Shown: positions 46,594-58,860 of the stretch, in pieces
How positions within the stretch are numbered: position 1 is the first letter of the stretch
How the letters are laid out: each line of letters begins with the position of its first letter
NCBI GenBank assembly: GCA_947846985.1
Contig: CANTUZ010000005.1
Location: 54,561,889 to 54,625,888, forward strand
Source of the DNA: Fratercula arctica
Taxonomy: Eukaryota; Chordata; Aves; Charadriiformes; Alcidae
Reading direction: 5' to 3'
DNA length: 64,000 bases
The notes under the pieces: model-generated
Databases searched by the model: none
What the model was told of the DNA's origin: nothing
What the model saw: only the letters and a program-made list of their open reading frames with translations
Translations under genes and position numbers: made by a program

Positions 46594-49500
46594 CAACACC
46601 CAAGGTATTTTTAAACAGAGGGGTTCAGATACATCCATAGCAGAGCTGCAGAAACATGGGGGCCCCTGATTTGGACAGCTGAGGAGCTTTTCTCTACCTA
46701 AGTGACCTGGCTGATGGCCAACAAGCCATTAGTGCATCCTCCATGACAGGAGGCAACTCTGGAAGGGCAGAGGATGCCTAGGGCTGCTCCTGCCTCCTCC
46801 CGGTGCCTGAAAACACTGTCAGGGAGGATCTTCTGCCTACTACAGGCTCCTCTGCCAGGGCCCAGAGCCTCTTCCCTCAGATCCTGCTTAAATTTGCACA
46901 GGAGCCTTGTGAGTGCCTTCACCATGATTCTTACTCCTCAGGAGAGGTGTTGGTGCTGAGGGAGAGGCTGCCGCCGGGTCCGTGTCCCCGTCCCCTCGCT
47001 GTGCTGGGCCTTCAGGCTTCCCTCCTGCTCTGCCCTCCCTCAGCAAGGCCGTGCCTCCCCCTGCTCCTGCTTCCCTCATTTCTGCCACCCGCCTTCCCTT
47101 TGCGTGAAAGGCTGCCATGAGGTACTGGCAGGCTGCAGGTGGCCAGATTTTGCTATGGGGACATCTTGCTTGATAGGCCTCTATAGGGACGGGATGAGGT
47201 TCAGTTGAGGACAGGCCTGGAGGACAGTACAGTTGCGTCCTCATTGTTCACTGCAGGCAAGAGCTTTTTTGTCTCCCCTTTCTGAGGTGCTGGGGAGGAA
47301 TTTGTGTCTTGAGGGGCTTCTCAGGGGCAGGCTTTGCATTTTGGTCAGGCCTATCCCCAGAGTCACAATTTGATCATCAGACATTGAGCTGCTCTCTGGT
47401 GGTACGGAGACACACAGGAATTAGTCAAAGTGACACTTCCCTTCTTGCAATCATTTCTTTCTTTGGTGTTAACAGTGCATTTGAAACAAAAGCAGAGCTC
47501 TTGACCTGAAAAGCCTGCATGGGCACCATAGGAGAGCCAAGCAGTGTCCTAAATGGAGCACTAAAGGGGCCTGGTGTGGCTGTTTCTCTGACCGCAATTA
47601 GTCCTTGGTTCACACAGCTGCTGCCGAGGCTGGTGTCAGGGTGAGTGAGATGAGGAGACAGGGTGGGTAACTTGGGCAGTTACTTAGCCTTGGATCTCGG
47701 GGAAGAAAAGCGGTTGAGGCAAGGGACACCATTGCGAAAAAGGGCGAGAGGTGCCAGGACACGTGTCGGGAGCTTGCAGCGGCAGTCAGAGCTATCTGTG
47801 AAAGCCACAATGAGAATTTTAAACTTGATGCTTTAAAGTTCAAGCATTTCCCCCCCCCGCCTCTGTCATTCCCCCAATGGCATTTCTCTGAGACTATGTT
47901 CTATTTTCAGTGGGGCTACTAACAGGTATTGCTTCTGGCAAAATCTAACCCTCACAGTTGAGGTTTTACATCAATGATTTCTGCACTTGAATTTGTGCAA
48001 GTGATTTTTCCAGTTCTTACCTAAATGTTTTGTGGTTACATTACCTCTGCTATGAACAGTATTTAAAAATAACAGGATTTAAAAATGGATCTAGTAGCTA
48101 TTTTCTGTATGCTTCTTACGAAGGACATATCTTCACATTTGTATGTCATCTTTTATTTGCAAATGAAAAGGATTTTGGGGTGTGAAAACCAGTCTAAATT
48201 TAATATCCCTTTTTGCAGCTCAAAATATGAGGAAATGTCTATTTATTGGGCAATCTTACCTGCCTTCTGCTGCACTGTGATTGATAATTTCTGCCTGATA
48301 TCAATATAAAAGTCTTGTAATTATAGTGTCAGTTTGCCTGTGAAAGCAGGTCTGGCTCCAGCACTCAAGACGGAAAGAGGGTGCCCACGTGTCACTCCTG
48401 ACATTTTCTCAAAAGTATTGCTGCCTCACTAGCTCACCCATCAAGCATGGTGAATTGCATTTCTTCTCATTGATTACTAGCTTTCCTGTGCAGCTGAAAG
48501 CATTGCCAGCTATTCCCTGACATGATGTAAAATCAGTTGAACACCTTGCCAGGTACATTGTGTTAAGAAACTATATTTTTAAAGTGCTATTAAGTGGATG
48601 TTATTAATGTGGATTTTTTTTTTTTTAATCTCATCCCTGGACTGGCAATATCTGTATTTTAATATCTGTGTATGCATCTCTACACCAATATTCTTCCATA
48701 TTGTAATGATATGCAGTTTTGAACAGAGCAATCATAAATGATGTTGAAAAAGGTTGGTTTAGAGAGTGATTTTATTTATCACTGTCACAAATCTTTAAAA
48801 TCCACAGGGAGGGCTTTTTGGCCAATGGCATTATAATTTTGAACACCCTTCCTGACCAAGTTTTGGAAATCCTACCTTGTCTCTGAATACCCTGAGGGTT
48901 ACATATTACCTTGTCAAAGATGGCACGGTTGTTATTCACTCATATAGTGCCAGTAGTGTTCAGGGGCTGTAATGGTCTTGTAGTGAGCCATGTTATTAGA
49001 TTTCAGTGGTCTGACAACAATTTACCAAATGCCACTTACTATATCAAGAATAAACCTGTCCTGTCCTGTCAGCATCAGCACACATACTTGCTTCCCGGAA
49101 CACCTGAGGCATGAAAATCATTGGGCTATTTGTGATTGATCTCACTTTTAAATAAAACCAGGTATTTATGGAGAAAATACTTTGGGTGCCCATTCATCTG
49201 TGCGTAGGAGTTCTGCATGGGACCCAGTTCGTGAGGGGTGCAACCAGGCCAGAAATTCCCTCCTAGAGCATTTGGGGCATTTACTGCATGGTGGCTGGTT
49301 GATTCTCACGGGTCAGTAGACATGTTAGCTTTTTTCCTGCAAGTGAGAAGCTTTGCTGAGAAGCGAAGCTGGTTGGGCCCATACAGTTGGTTGGAGCTCG
49401 CACAGGGGGAGTCTATGTAGAAAAGGGCCGGGTGCCCTCTCTTGGCCACCTCCGCAATAGCAGCCAAAACCAGGACTGGGATCCAAAACCAGCCAAAATA

Positions 49501-50132
49501 GCACCTGGGAATGAAGCAACGTGACTGCTTCAGTAGTGGAGAGGCTTCAAGGATTGTGACCGAATTAAGAGAAATATTTATTTAAATCTAGGACCAGGAG
49601 CTGAAGGTCCCAATCTAAACTCACTGTGCCTCTCTAGCTCTGGGTGAGACGTCTAACTTTGTGGTCTCTGTTGGTCAGTCCCAACAATAGGACTAACAAA
49701 CCTCTGTACTGTTCCTTAAGTACTGATAACAGCTACAAATGAAAGAGTCAGAGTTCCTTAGCCTGGTCTTATGAACTTTCCTGTTTGTCTTATGTCATCC
49801 ATCACAGCAGTCTTTTGTCATGTAATTTACATTTTGATGAAACACTGCAGCTCTCATTATTTCAACAGGATTGCATTTGAGTGGCAGCTGCAGGGTTGAG
49901 GCACGCGTGTGCCTGCATGCTGATGCCAGCACATTAGTAAGGCCTATTGAAGACCTCCATAAAATTTCTAAGGTTAATCAGTTTATCAGCAATCCAACCT
50001 ACTAGTCCAGGACTACAGTATGTCAATCTTCTACTGGAAAAGCATATTCTGATAGCAAATAGTGGTTTCTCCATGTATAAGACAAATGACCATTGAGACA
50101 GTATTTAACATATGAATAAAACTAGGCTGGTT
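46594..50132. other. Unique DNA, GC-richer at 46750-47110
   Basis: The patch 46750-47110 is GC-richer, and overlapping 105- and 118-codon frames on opposite strands reflect composition rather than coding. CG pairs are few and no CpG island is apparent. Minus-strand donor-like sites at about 48019 and 48259 lack convincing coding segments. T13 lies at 48614-48626. CCTGT is repeated near 49056. Confidence 0.45.
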
Positions 50133-50246
50133 AGATAAAAGGCTGATCAATTTTTTTTTTTTTTATCAGTCAGATAAGATTACCTGTGTTAACTAGAATA
50201 TCGACAGTTTAATGAAGGAGACTACATCTACAGAAAGTCCTTATCA
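50133..50246. promoter_or_regulatory. Cluster of four GATA-factor motifs
   Basis: WGATAR matches occur at 50133-50138 (AGATAA), 50163-50168 (TTATCA, reverse), 50172-50178 (AGATAAG) and 50241-50246 (TTATCA, reverse), with a T14 run between the first two. Four in 114 bp is denser than the background but AT-rich DNA inflates such matches. Regulatory function is inference. Confidence 0.25.
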
Positions 50247-52164
50247 TCCTAACAAAAGAAAGCATTCTACAAAGGATTTAAATGATATTTACGTGCCAAA
50301 TAGAAAAACACAATCATCTTTTTATTTATACTGAAGACCAAGCTAGCTATTGACTGTAATGGAGCTCAGGTGGTTAATACCTGCTAAGGATCAAACCCCG
50401 TCCTTTTTCTGAGCTCGTTTGCATAGCAATTTACTGATGAGTAAAAGGGAACATGGATTAAAGCAAAACTGGGTCTGAGCACTGAATTTGCACGCTGCTA
50501 CTGTTCCAGGCATCTTCTGAGGGTAAGAAGACAAGACTGTTAGGTAGCAAATACAATGTTAGGAGTTGAATGCATGCACTCTATTTCTAGCTCTGCTATG
50601 GTCATCCTATGTAACTCTAAAGACCTTGCTAAACCTCTTAACTAATAGAGTTGTTATCTGAAAATTACAAACTTTCACAGGTGTGGTTTTGCATCTGTAT
50701 GTAAGTGGTGGTTTATGAAGCACCCTGAAATGCCTAGTGGAAAGACACTATTTGAAGGTTCGTTACTGGCTTGCTGCGTGGCATTGCTAAAGATACAGAA
50801 GTTACCACTACAAGGCAGACAGCCCTTACTGGGGGGATGATGCTTGCATCTGCACGGGTCTCTCCTGTATTAAATCTTTCACCTTAGATAAAACTCTTTT
50901 CCAGAGTTAGGGATGAAGCTAAGCACTTGAGTGCACATGAATCTCTGAAGAAGTGCATGACTTTGTGTGAATTTCCCTAAACTGAGAAAGCAGAAGGATT
51001 CAGAACAAGCTTCAAGCCCAACAGAATGTATGTGGAGGCAAAGAGCAAACTACCGGTTTGAGGCAGCCATGTGAAAGAGGACAGAGGAGAAAGATGGACC
51101 ACAGTGACAGAAAGAAAGCTCAGAGCTGAGATATCTCAAGGGTCCAGGGAGGAGTGGCCAGCCATGAATCAGAACCAGTTGCAATGCTCTACTTTTAATG
51201 TGAGAACCCTTCACATCCTTTGTGCTGCAAGAGGCTTAGCAGATCTTGTTGCAAACCAATTCGTGTTCCTACTAATTAAAACCAGAATGCATTCAATACT
51301 AAAATGCAAAATACTCATATAACTTACCTGCATCCTTCTACTTGAGTTGGCAAGTCAAAACAGCCCTACGTGAAATGGGACTGCAATATCTCTGACAGTC
51401 TACATACAGTCTTCATCAATCAGATAAACATTTCCCAAAATGCATGATAAAAAGCCATTCCTAAAAGCCTTGGTACCCAGGATCGACTGTGTGGTCTGCC
51501 CACCCAGGCTACCTACTGTTGTCTTGTATGGAGCTGGTTTAGGTTATAAACAGTGGGGTGAACAGGGTTGTATTTTCATGTGGTTTTATTATTAAATTAC
51601 AAAAATAGGAACAACATCTGAAGAGCAATCCCGTGTTTCCAAAGGCAGGGGCTTCTGAGACACATAGAGTTGACACTCCACAAAGCTAGACCTCATTAGT
51701 TTAATTATGTTGCCTATCTATGTATCTCTGGGAATGGAGCAGTTGTTTTACATACAAATAAAAGATGTGGGTGGAGGAGGGAAGAGGCCTGAATTATTCA
51801 CTTTCCTGCCCTGCAGCTTGTGTAATCATGCATGCCACAGCAAAGTGAATGGAAAATGCCATAAGCAAGGTCTGGAGCTGGTATAAATTAGTACAGCCCT
51901 GTTGTAGTTGACAAATGCGTCCTGGGCAGCTTCTGTGAGGGTTTAGACCTGCTTTATCTTCACTGTTGTGAATGACTGTAAAGAAGAATCAGGTCTGAGG
52001 TCCCAGGCCTTGTTTATACTAAATAGCCACAGGAAAGCAGGGGGAAATGACCTGAAACTAAAGGTCTTCAAATATTATTTTGAGATGTACCCATTTCTAC
52101 ACTTATATACAGGTAACTGGATTCCACTGAAGCAAACAGATGTCAGCCGGCTGCTCTTGGAGAG
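50247..52164. other. Unique DNA, no recognisable gene
   Basis: A perfect donor (CAG/GTAAGT) on the minus strand near 51326 is preceded by sequence closed in all frames, so at best it would belong to a non-coding transcript. The 83-codon frame at 51071-51322 is unrecognised. No repeat is visible until the CR1. Confidence 0.5.
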
Positions 52165-52392
52165 GATAGATTCAGATTAGATATTAGGAAGAAATTCTTT
52201 ACTGTGAGGGTGGTGAGGCACTGGAACAGGTTGCCCAGGGAGGTTTTGGATGCCCCATCCCTGGAAGTGTTCAAGGCCAGGCTGGATGGGGCTTTGAGCA
52301 GCCTGGTCTAGTGGGAGGTGTCCCTGCCCAGGGCAGGGGGGTTGGAACTAGATGATCTTTAAGGTCCCTTCCAACCCAAACCATTCTATGAT
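52165..52392 (+). mobile_element. CR1 LINE, 3'-end fragment (well preserved)
   Basis: This is a textbook CR1 tail. It has TTAGATATTAGGAAGAAATT near the left end, then TGCCCAGGGAGGTT, CCTGGAAGTGTTCAAGG and AGGCTGGATGGGG, and ends AGGTCCCTTCCAACCC followed by ACCATTCTATGAT. It covers roughly the last 230 bp of the element and is 5'-truncated, leaving no coding sequence. It appears close to the consensus I remember, so it is younger than the copy at 9044. The 3' end carries only one copy of the short terminal repeat unit. Confidence 0.95.
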
Positions 52393-55129
52393 GGAAAACC
52401 AGGGGCACAGAATTCCTGTTCCAAGCCATTAATTGTCTCTGGTTTTTGATACTTCATAAGCAACCTAGATTGCGAATAAAACTCTCAGTCTATGTGACAG
52501 TGGCATGGGTTAGTACACAATGCAAACGCAAGGAAAATACCACATAAAAAACCAAATGCAGTTTCTGAGTAATTAATTGCTCAGCACTGGTAAAGCAATG
52601 TAACCATTTATTAAAATAGACAAGGTTTTGTGTGCAAGTCACAGTTGAATTGCCTGCTAATTAAGAAAGAGCTAATACTCATTTAGATAATAGTCTTGTC
52701 AATAACTGTGGACAAAAGGAAGAAAAAATTCATTATCTGGAAAAAAACGGGATGGATGACTTCTGGATATTGATATCTGAAAAACAAACTGAGCTTGAGA
52801 GATATTATTAGTAAATGGTGCTGGACACTTCCTGTTAAGTGATTATGTTCTATTAGACACCTGCCAGGGTACTTTTCTCTCATCACTCATCATTATCATC
52901 GGTTATGGTTTTATTGTGTATTTGATAATGTGCTCAAGGGAATACTTAAATATACTGTGGGGGAGTAAAGAGGATGGGAATAAAAATTTGATTTTATTTT
53001 GTTGTTTGTTTACCTACTGACAGAAATTTGTGACTTCATAATGTGGTACAAAGACACAATTTTCAAAAGTCTTTAGAAATTTTGTTTCCAAAAAGTCAGT
53101 GAGGGAGATTCCAAGCCCCAAATGGGGTTTGGGCTGCATCCAGTAAAGGACTTGAGTCTCACAGAAGATAAGTGGCGAGGTAAATGTCTTGCAGCGTGAG
53201 ATTGAGAGTGGTTTTCCTGGGGAGACATGGCAATCCAAAATGAAATAAAGAAATGGGAGCTCCCAGTAGTAAAAGTTAGTGCAGGCACATTCTGAAATCC
53301 ATCCTAATTTCCAGCACTGATGGCTCTGTCCTCTTAGGTTTCATGGGCCAGGACCTTGCTTTTGTTCTTTCAAAAAAACTGATTGGTATTGGCTCTTTTC
53401 ATTTACATAACCAACAGTAGTGTCCCTGCCACCACCATCTTTAAGGATTACCTAGACATTATGGCATTTGACTGAAAAGTGGGAGACTCATGTTTTAGGG
53501 ATGCTTGTGTGCCCCAAATGCTTGGGCTTCAGAAGAATTGGATCTGAGTTCTTTAGGTCAAACAGGTAAATTGCACAGCATGAGCCAGATATCACCTTGA
53601 TCGCAGGCCATCAGAAAACTACATAGTGTTTTTTTTTCTGACACACTCCTGCAGTCTCCTCTGGCAAAGCCTTCTCTTTTTTTCTATGCTAGAAAAACTG
53701 ATGCTTTTTATACAGACCCTAGGGGTAAGCTTTTGCATATCTGATCATAGAGATCTGCAGTGTAAACTCCAGCTCCTGAGTGAATGGCTGAGGTTCCCTT
53801 TATAGTCAACGTAGAGGAACACGACTCTCTTGAGTGAAGTCTTACTGTATTGTAAAGCAGATGTGCAAAATAGGTTGGGTGAATCCTGCCTAAAAATACT
53901 TATTTCTTTCCTCTAGGGAGCTTAAGGCAACTAGCTCAAGATACAGTGCTAGAGAAAGGTGTACGTATTAGTGACGTCCCTGTAAGATAAATCCCTCTCT
54001 AGAGTTCAAGGTCTTCCACCATAGAAAGTCAGTGGAGGAGTTAATACAGGGTGGGAAATGGGCACTGCTCCCCATCTCCTTCAACTTCTCTGTCTCAAAC
54101 TGCTTCCTTCAAATTTACAGGAATTATACATAGTTGTAATCGGTTGTCCTGTTGTTATAATCAGAAAATCACTTGTGTTTCATCACTGGCCTTTTTGCAA
54201 GGATCAGTCTGGAAGCTTGCATGTCTTCTGTTGTTTTGCTTTTCTAAAAGGCCTCAACAAAGAGCATGGATCATTGTAACTCACTTTGAGTTAGAGCGGC
54301 TTTCTGGGAAAACTTTTTGTATGTTTTGCTATTCCTCTTTTCTGAAAGTCATTGTTATGTTGTTTGTGTTTGGAAGAGTTTCCCTCTTGAAAACACTGAA
54401 CGTAGTATAATCATGGAGAAACTGGTATTCACATGGTGCTGTCCTTTTCTTCTTCTCCGCATCTGCTTCCAATCTGCATTCAGAATGTTCTGAGTTTAGG
54501 AACTTTTTCCTTGTGGACCTGTTAAACTCATGGTATGTTGACCATGACATTGATAAGTGAGATGTCACCTGTTACAAATGTAATTACCAGTTAACTTGGC
54601 TCTAAAACATATTTTAACTGACAGTTTTAATATTCATCATTCTTAACAGATAAATATAACGATACGTTGCAAGATGCTGGATGTCTTGGAAACCCATAAC
54701 ATTTACAAAATAAACCCCAAATAGAAGGAAATTAATTAGTTGCTGAAAAGTTGTGGCAAAGAGAAGACCTGATCAAGCTTCACTACAAATACTGGAACAT
54801 GCTGACTATATAATCAAAAAGTTATGAATATGTGTGCCTATTAATACATAGCTTTAGATTGTTTTTCTTCAGATTTAGGCAACTTTTCAAGATGGAAGCT
54901 GTTCTATATTCAGATAGTTCTGACAAAAAAACTCAAACAAAACCAAAATTGTGTGTCCAATCCAGTTTTCGCAATGTAGTTCTAATGAGTATAATAGGAA
55001 CCAAAACCCAGCATGTGCTGGTATCATTTGGACTTTTTGGAAGATGAATATATATGTCAATAACTTTCAAGTTGTCAGGTCCTTTCCGATGAACACTTAT
55101 GTCATTACTTATTGTGATTAGGGAACCTT
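52393..55129. other. Unique DNA, no recognisable gene
   Basis: Open frames up to 119 codons (54051-54410, plus) overlap another frame on the same strand and are unrecognised. No repeats or RNA genes are visible. Confidence 0.5.
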
Positions 55130-55335
55130 TTAACAATCTCTATGTAATGTGGTATATTATTAAGGAGATTTAATGGGTAACAATCCATAGGTAACGCATG
55201 GATAGCCCATTGATGAGAAATCACTATTTGCCAAGCTCATTCCAATAAACACTCATTCATTGGGGTTTTGTTTGCAGTGCCCAAGCTGAGAAATGCAATT
55301 TTCACCTGATTGTTTATTTTGCAACTTGATGCTAA
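55130..55335. other. AT-rich, conserved-looking non-coding block
   Basis: The sequence is non-repetitive and closed in most frames, with motifs such as GTAACAATCCAT, CCAATAAACACTCATTCATT and a GATTGTTTATTTTG forkhead-like stretch. It resembles conserved non-coding DNA, but the evidence is weak. Confidence 0.18.
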
Positions 55336-58300
55336 ATCAGGAGGGAGAGGCTTCTCTTGGCAAGGACTGCAAACACTTCTGAATCCAGAGATGAATTCTG
55401 TTTGTCTATGACTGGACTAGATTACTTTTGATTACTACTGCTGATGAGTATGAGGGCTTAACTGATTGCCCTATCGTGAGGACAAAGGAGGTAACTTGCT
55501 CAAGGGGCTTAACACTGACATCTTGAAGAGAGAGTCCTTAGAATGAATTCAGCCATGCACTCATATCAGAGCCATCTATTGCTATTTATGATAATCTCAA
55601 AAACCTACCTCTTTAAATGTTTTAATAGGCTTGGTCTGGAACAGTACAGAAGACCTATGTAAACATTGTCATGAAAGTCAAGATCTTCCTGGGGAAAATG
55701 CATTATCCAAAGATTGGAAGAGTCAAATTGAGGATGAGGATGTATAAGTCTTCATAATGGTAAAGATTATCAGGCATAAGTTTACCAAGAGTGTGGGGAC
55801 ACAGTCCAAACTCATAGATAGTCCACTGGGTTAGACATCCTAATATTCAAGTTTCTCTTGTCTTTCTATATTTGATCACATTTATGTTAGATTTGAAAGT
55901 TCTTTAGATCTTGTTATGTCTCTGGATAGACAGTGTGCATGCAATAAAATCTAGTAAAGCTAATGGACCTTCTATGTCTGTGACTTAACACATTCTGAAA
56001 TTTACTTTGTATCAGGGACATGAACGAGCATCAAACTTGTAGGAAAATTCAACCAAATTCCCTCACAGTTTATTCAGTGTGAGATCAAAATTTTACTAAA
56101 TGTTTGAGATTCATCTGGTCTCTGTCTCAACTTTTGCCTCTCATTGGGTTCATCAAAGCTTTTAGGAAATGCAGCAGCATTTTCATGAAAAGCAGGACAG
56201 ATCTGCAGGATGATACTGAATTTTGATCTTGTTTTGTTTTGCAACCTAGAACTTTTTTTAAAGCAAAGTACAGTGTCTTTTAAGAGAAAAAAAGTGTGTT
56301 TGTGGATGGTTTAAAGTAGAACACCTAGAGAGGAGAAATAGTATCTCATTTCATTCCCCCAAGCTTTTAAAAGCTTATGGAAACTGATGAACCTTTCAGG
56401 AGTGGGGGGAAGCAGGAGGTCAATGTTAAACTGGAAATGTCATGCCAGTGTCAGATTCCTTCTCTTTTGAGGCATCTCGCAACTTTACATACGCTCTGGC
56501 TTAGCTCTTTTCATGAGGTGATTACTGCTCTGAAAGGCACGAATGTTTTTATTTTTGTTACCAAGAGACTTTCCCTCCCTTTCATTGCTAAGTTAAAAAT
56601 AAAGACAAGGAAAACTAGCCAAGCAATTCTGCCCCTAAATCGCCTTTATGTTTGCTCTTCCAAACAAGCTTATTTCCCAGCTTTGCCTGCCTGTTTGGTA
56701 GGCTGGTAAAGAGAGGAAGGATACTTTAAAAAATTATTTCTGCAGCGTGAGACTCGAGGAGAAAATACTGAAAATGTCTTTTAGGCTGTTTCCTCTTGGA
56801 TTACTGAATTACTGTCTGTTCAGACAAGGTATTTGGACAGCTGTTCAAACAAACTCTTTCTTAGAGACCATTTACCCGCAGTGTAAGGACCGCTCTGTCA
56901 GAGTCACCTTGGTCCATTTTCACGTTCATCCTAGCAGCCTCACCATTCCCCTGTATCTTACTGTAGCTCATATCTCCACATAGACTCCCCATAACCACCT
57001 ACCTCTCACATTTATACCTCAGGCTGGTGCCTGTTCAACAGCGCTCCTCCAGACTATTTTATTCCTGGTTCTTCCTCTTTTATTTTCTTCTTGTACATAT
57101 CCCATTGGCTCCTTTCTGGGCTGCCTTGCCTCTGCCTGCACCCCCACCACTTGACTATCTGTATCCTGTATCAGGCTGTATCCTGGTGTTAACAAACTGG
57201 GTTCTCGACACTCTCTTTCTATGCTAGCACCAACCACTGACATCAGATTTTACATCTCATACATCTGCAAAGTTTGATCCATGTTTGGAAATAATACTCC
57301 AACCTCCTGGTGATTTAGAAAGACACCATTAAAACTCCTTACATCGAATTCACCTTCTTGATCATGAAAATAAGTTTCAAGTCTAACTCTATGGCAGAGG
57401 TCAAGTTCTACCAGAGCAGAAGTAGGAGAAGTTACTAAGCCCTCTCATGTATTGGATGCTACTGGATTATATATTCACCTTTACTGTCATGGACAAGATC
57501 AGAATCTACCTATTAAATATCTACACTCTACCCACTACGATAAATAAAGAGCTACTGAATGCTGGAACCTTGGTAACACTAGCACTGAAATAACAGACAC
57601 AAGTATTAGTTGGCATTGGTTGGAGACATCATCCTGGGGCTCCTGTCCTCAGCAGAGACAGCTGTTCTCAGATGACAAGCAGACACTGCTGAAACAGTAA
57701 TTCTAGGATGCTGAAGAACTACATGGACAGGAGCGGGCAACTGGGAAAAACCTGCCATCAAACTGCACTAGAAGCTGTAGTGGCACCCAGAGATCTTGGG
57801 AATATATTGAAAACCCACGTGTAATAAAATGGAAAGTTTGGAATTCTTTTTTAAAGTGTAAGATGTCAATCAGTGAAGCACTGTAGCAGCATGGACAGCA
57901 ATGGGTAAGAACACAATAGGAGTGACAAAGGAGATACTAGTTGCCAAAAAGCCATTGCCTTTTGGTCAAAAGACCAATTGCCATGGTCAAAAGAAAATCT
58001 GAAAGCTATCGCTAGATCTAAATAGTGGATCAGAGTGTGGAAGTGAAATGCTAAAAGATGGTGCCTGGAGAGTTTCTGCTTTTGGGAGCCCAGTGGAGTC
58101 TGTTTTTTTCCTCCTCTGTGCAGTGTCACCATGGAAAGAAAGCAAGAGTTGAATACCGCATGTCACTCCAGTGCATTTGATGCAGGTCTAAGAGCAGAGC
58201 CTGGCTGGCACTCAACTGCTTTTCTGACATCTTCCTCCTCTTGCTGCCAGATGGAGCTTTTTTCTTTCATGAAAGCTACTGATCATCCTCCTTCTGTCCA

Positions 58301-58489
58301 ATGGCCTTCAGGAAAAGGGTGAATTTCAGGCTTGTAGTCTGAGAAACCTCTTCATTTTCTCATCGTTTTCTGCACTGAGTGCAGGAGGGCAGCAAAGTTC
58401 TGATAGAACTCCTGCCACCTTTCTTTTGCAAAGCAGGCGACAAGCTGGCAGTGCCCTCAATCACAACCTTTTAGAGAGATGCCCAAAGC
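55336..58489. other. Unique DNA, no recognisable gene
   Basis: The longest frame (110 codons, 56377-56709, plus) is unrecognised. Nothing else stands out. Confidence 0.5.
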
Positions 58490-58860
58490 ACAATAAACAG
58501 GCTGAAATTATAAAATCATCCCTGTCACACAGTTTACAAGTTCTTAGTTGAGCTGTTTGTGCTTTGTTGGATGTTGTCATTCTGCATAGCAGCCTGTAAT
58601 TAAAATATTCACATGCAGATTGCAGCCCATTTAGGGCTGAATCCTGTCAGATGCTGAGCAAAGTTTGGATAATGCTGAGAGACCTCAGCTGCCAAGGAAG
58701 TGAGAGGAAGCTCAAAGTAGTCCAAGTTGCCCGGCATCTGGCAGAGTGCCTTAACATTGATTTGTTCTTATGTTAGGATAAAACTGGCAAGGAACAGGAA
58801 AGCAGTTTAGGGCTCAATTAACAAACAGCCTTTAAAAAATGTATTTCACTTTCTGCCTTA
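58490..58860. promoter_or_regulatory. Candidate conserved non-coding element
   Basis: About 370 bp of balanced, non-repetitive sequence lacks open frames of note. It contains GTAATTAAAATATTCACATG (58596-58615), GCCCATTTAGGGCTGAAT and TTTAGGGCTCAATTAACAAA followed by CAGCC, mixing homeodomain-like and forkhead-like (AACAAACA) sites. The GGGCT-containing phrase TTTAGGGCT occurs twice in the block. This texture is typical of vertebrate enhancers; conservation itself cannot be assessed here. Confidence 0.28.

Noticed and set aside
46750..47244. GC-richer patch with long frames on both strands
   Set aside because: Opposite-strand openness follows from composition; CG density is low, and no recognisable protein or splice structure was found.
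51326..51430. Perfect minus-strand donor CAG/GTAAGT
   Set aside because: The segment before it is closed in all frames and the acceptors are weak; at most it would belong to a non-coding RNA exon.
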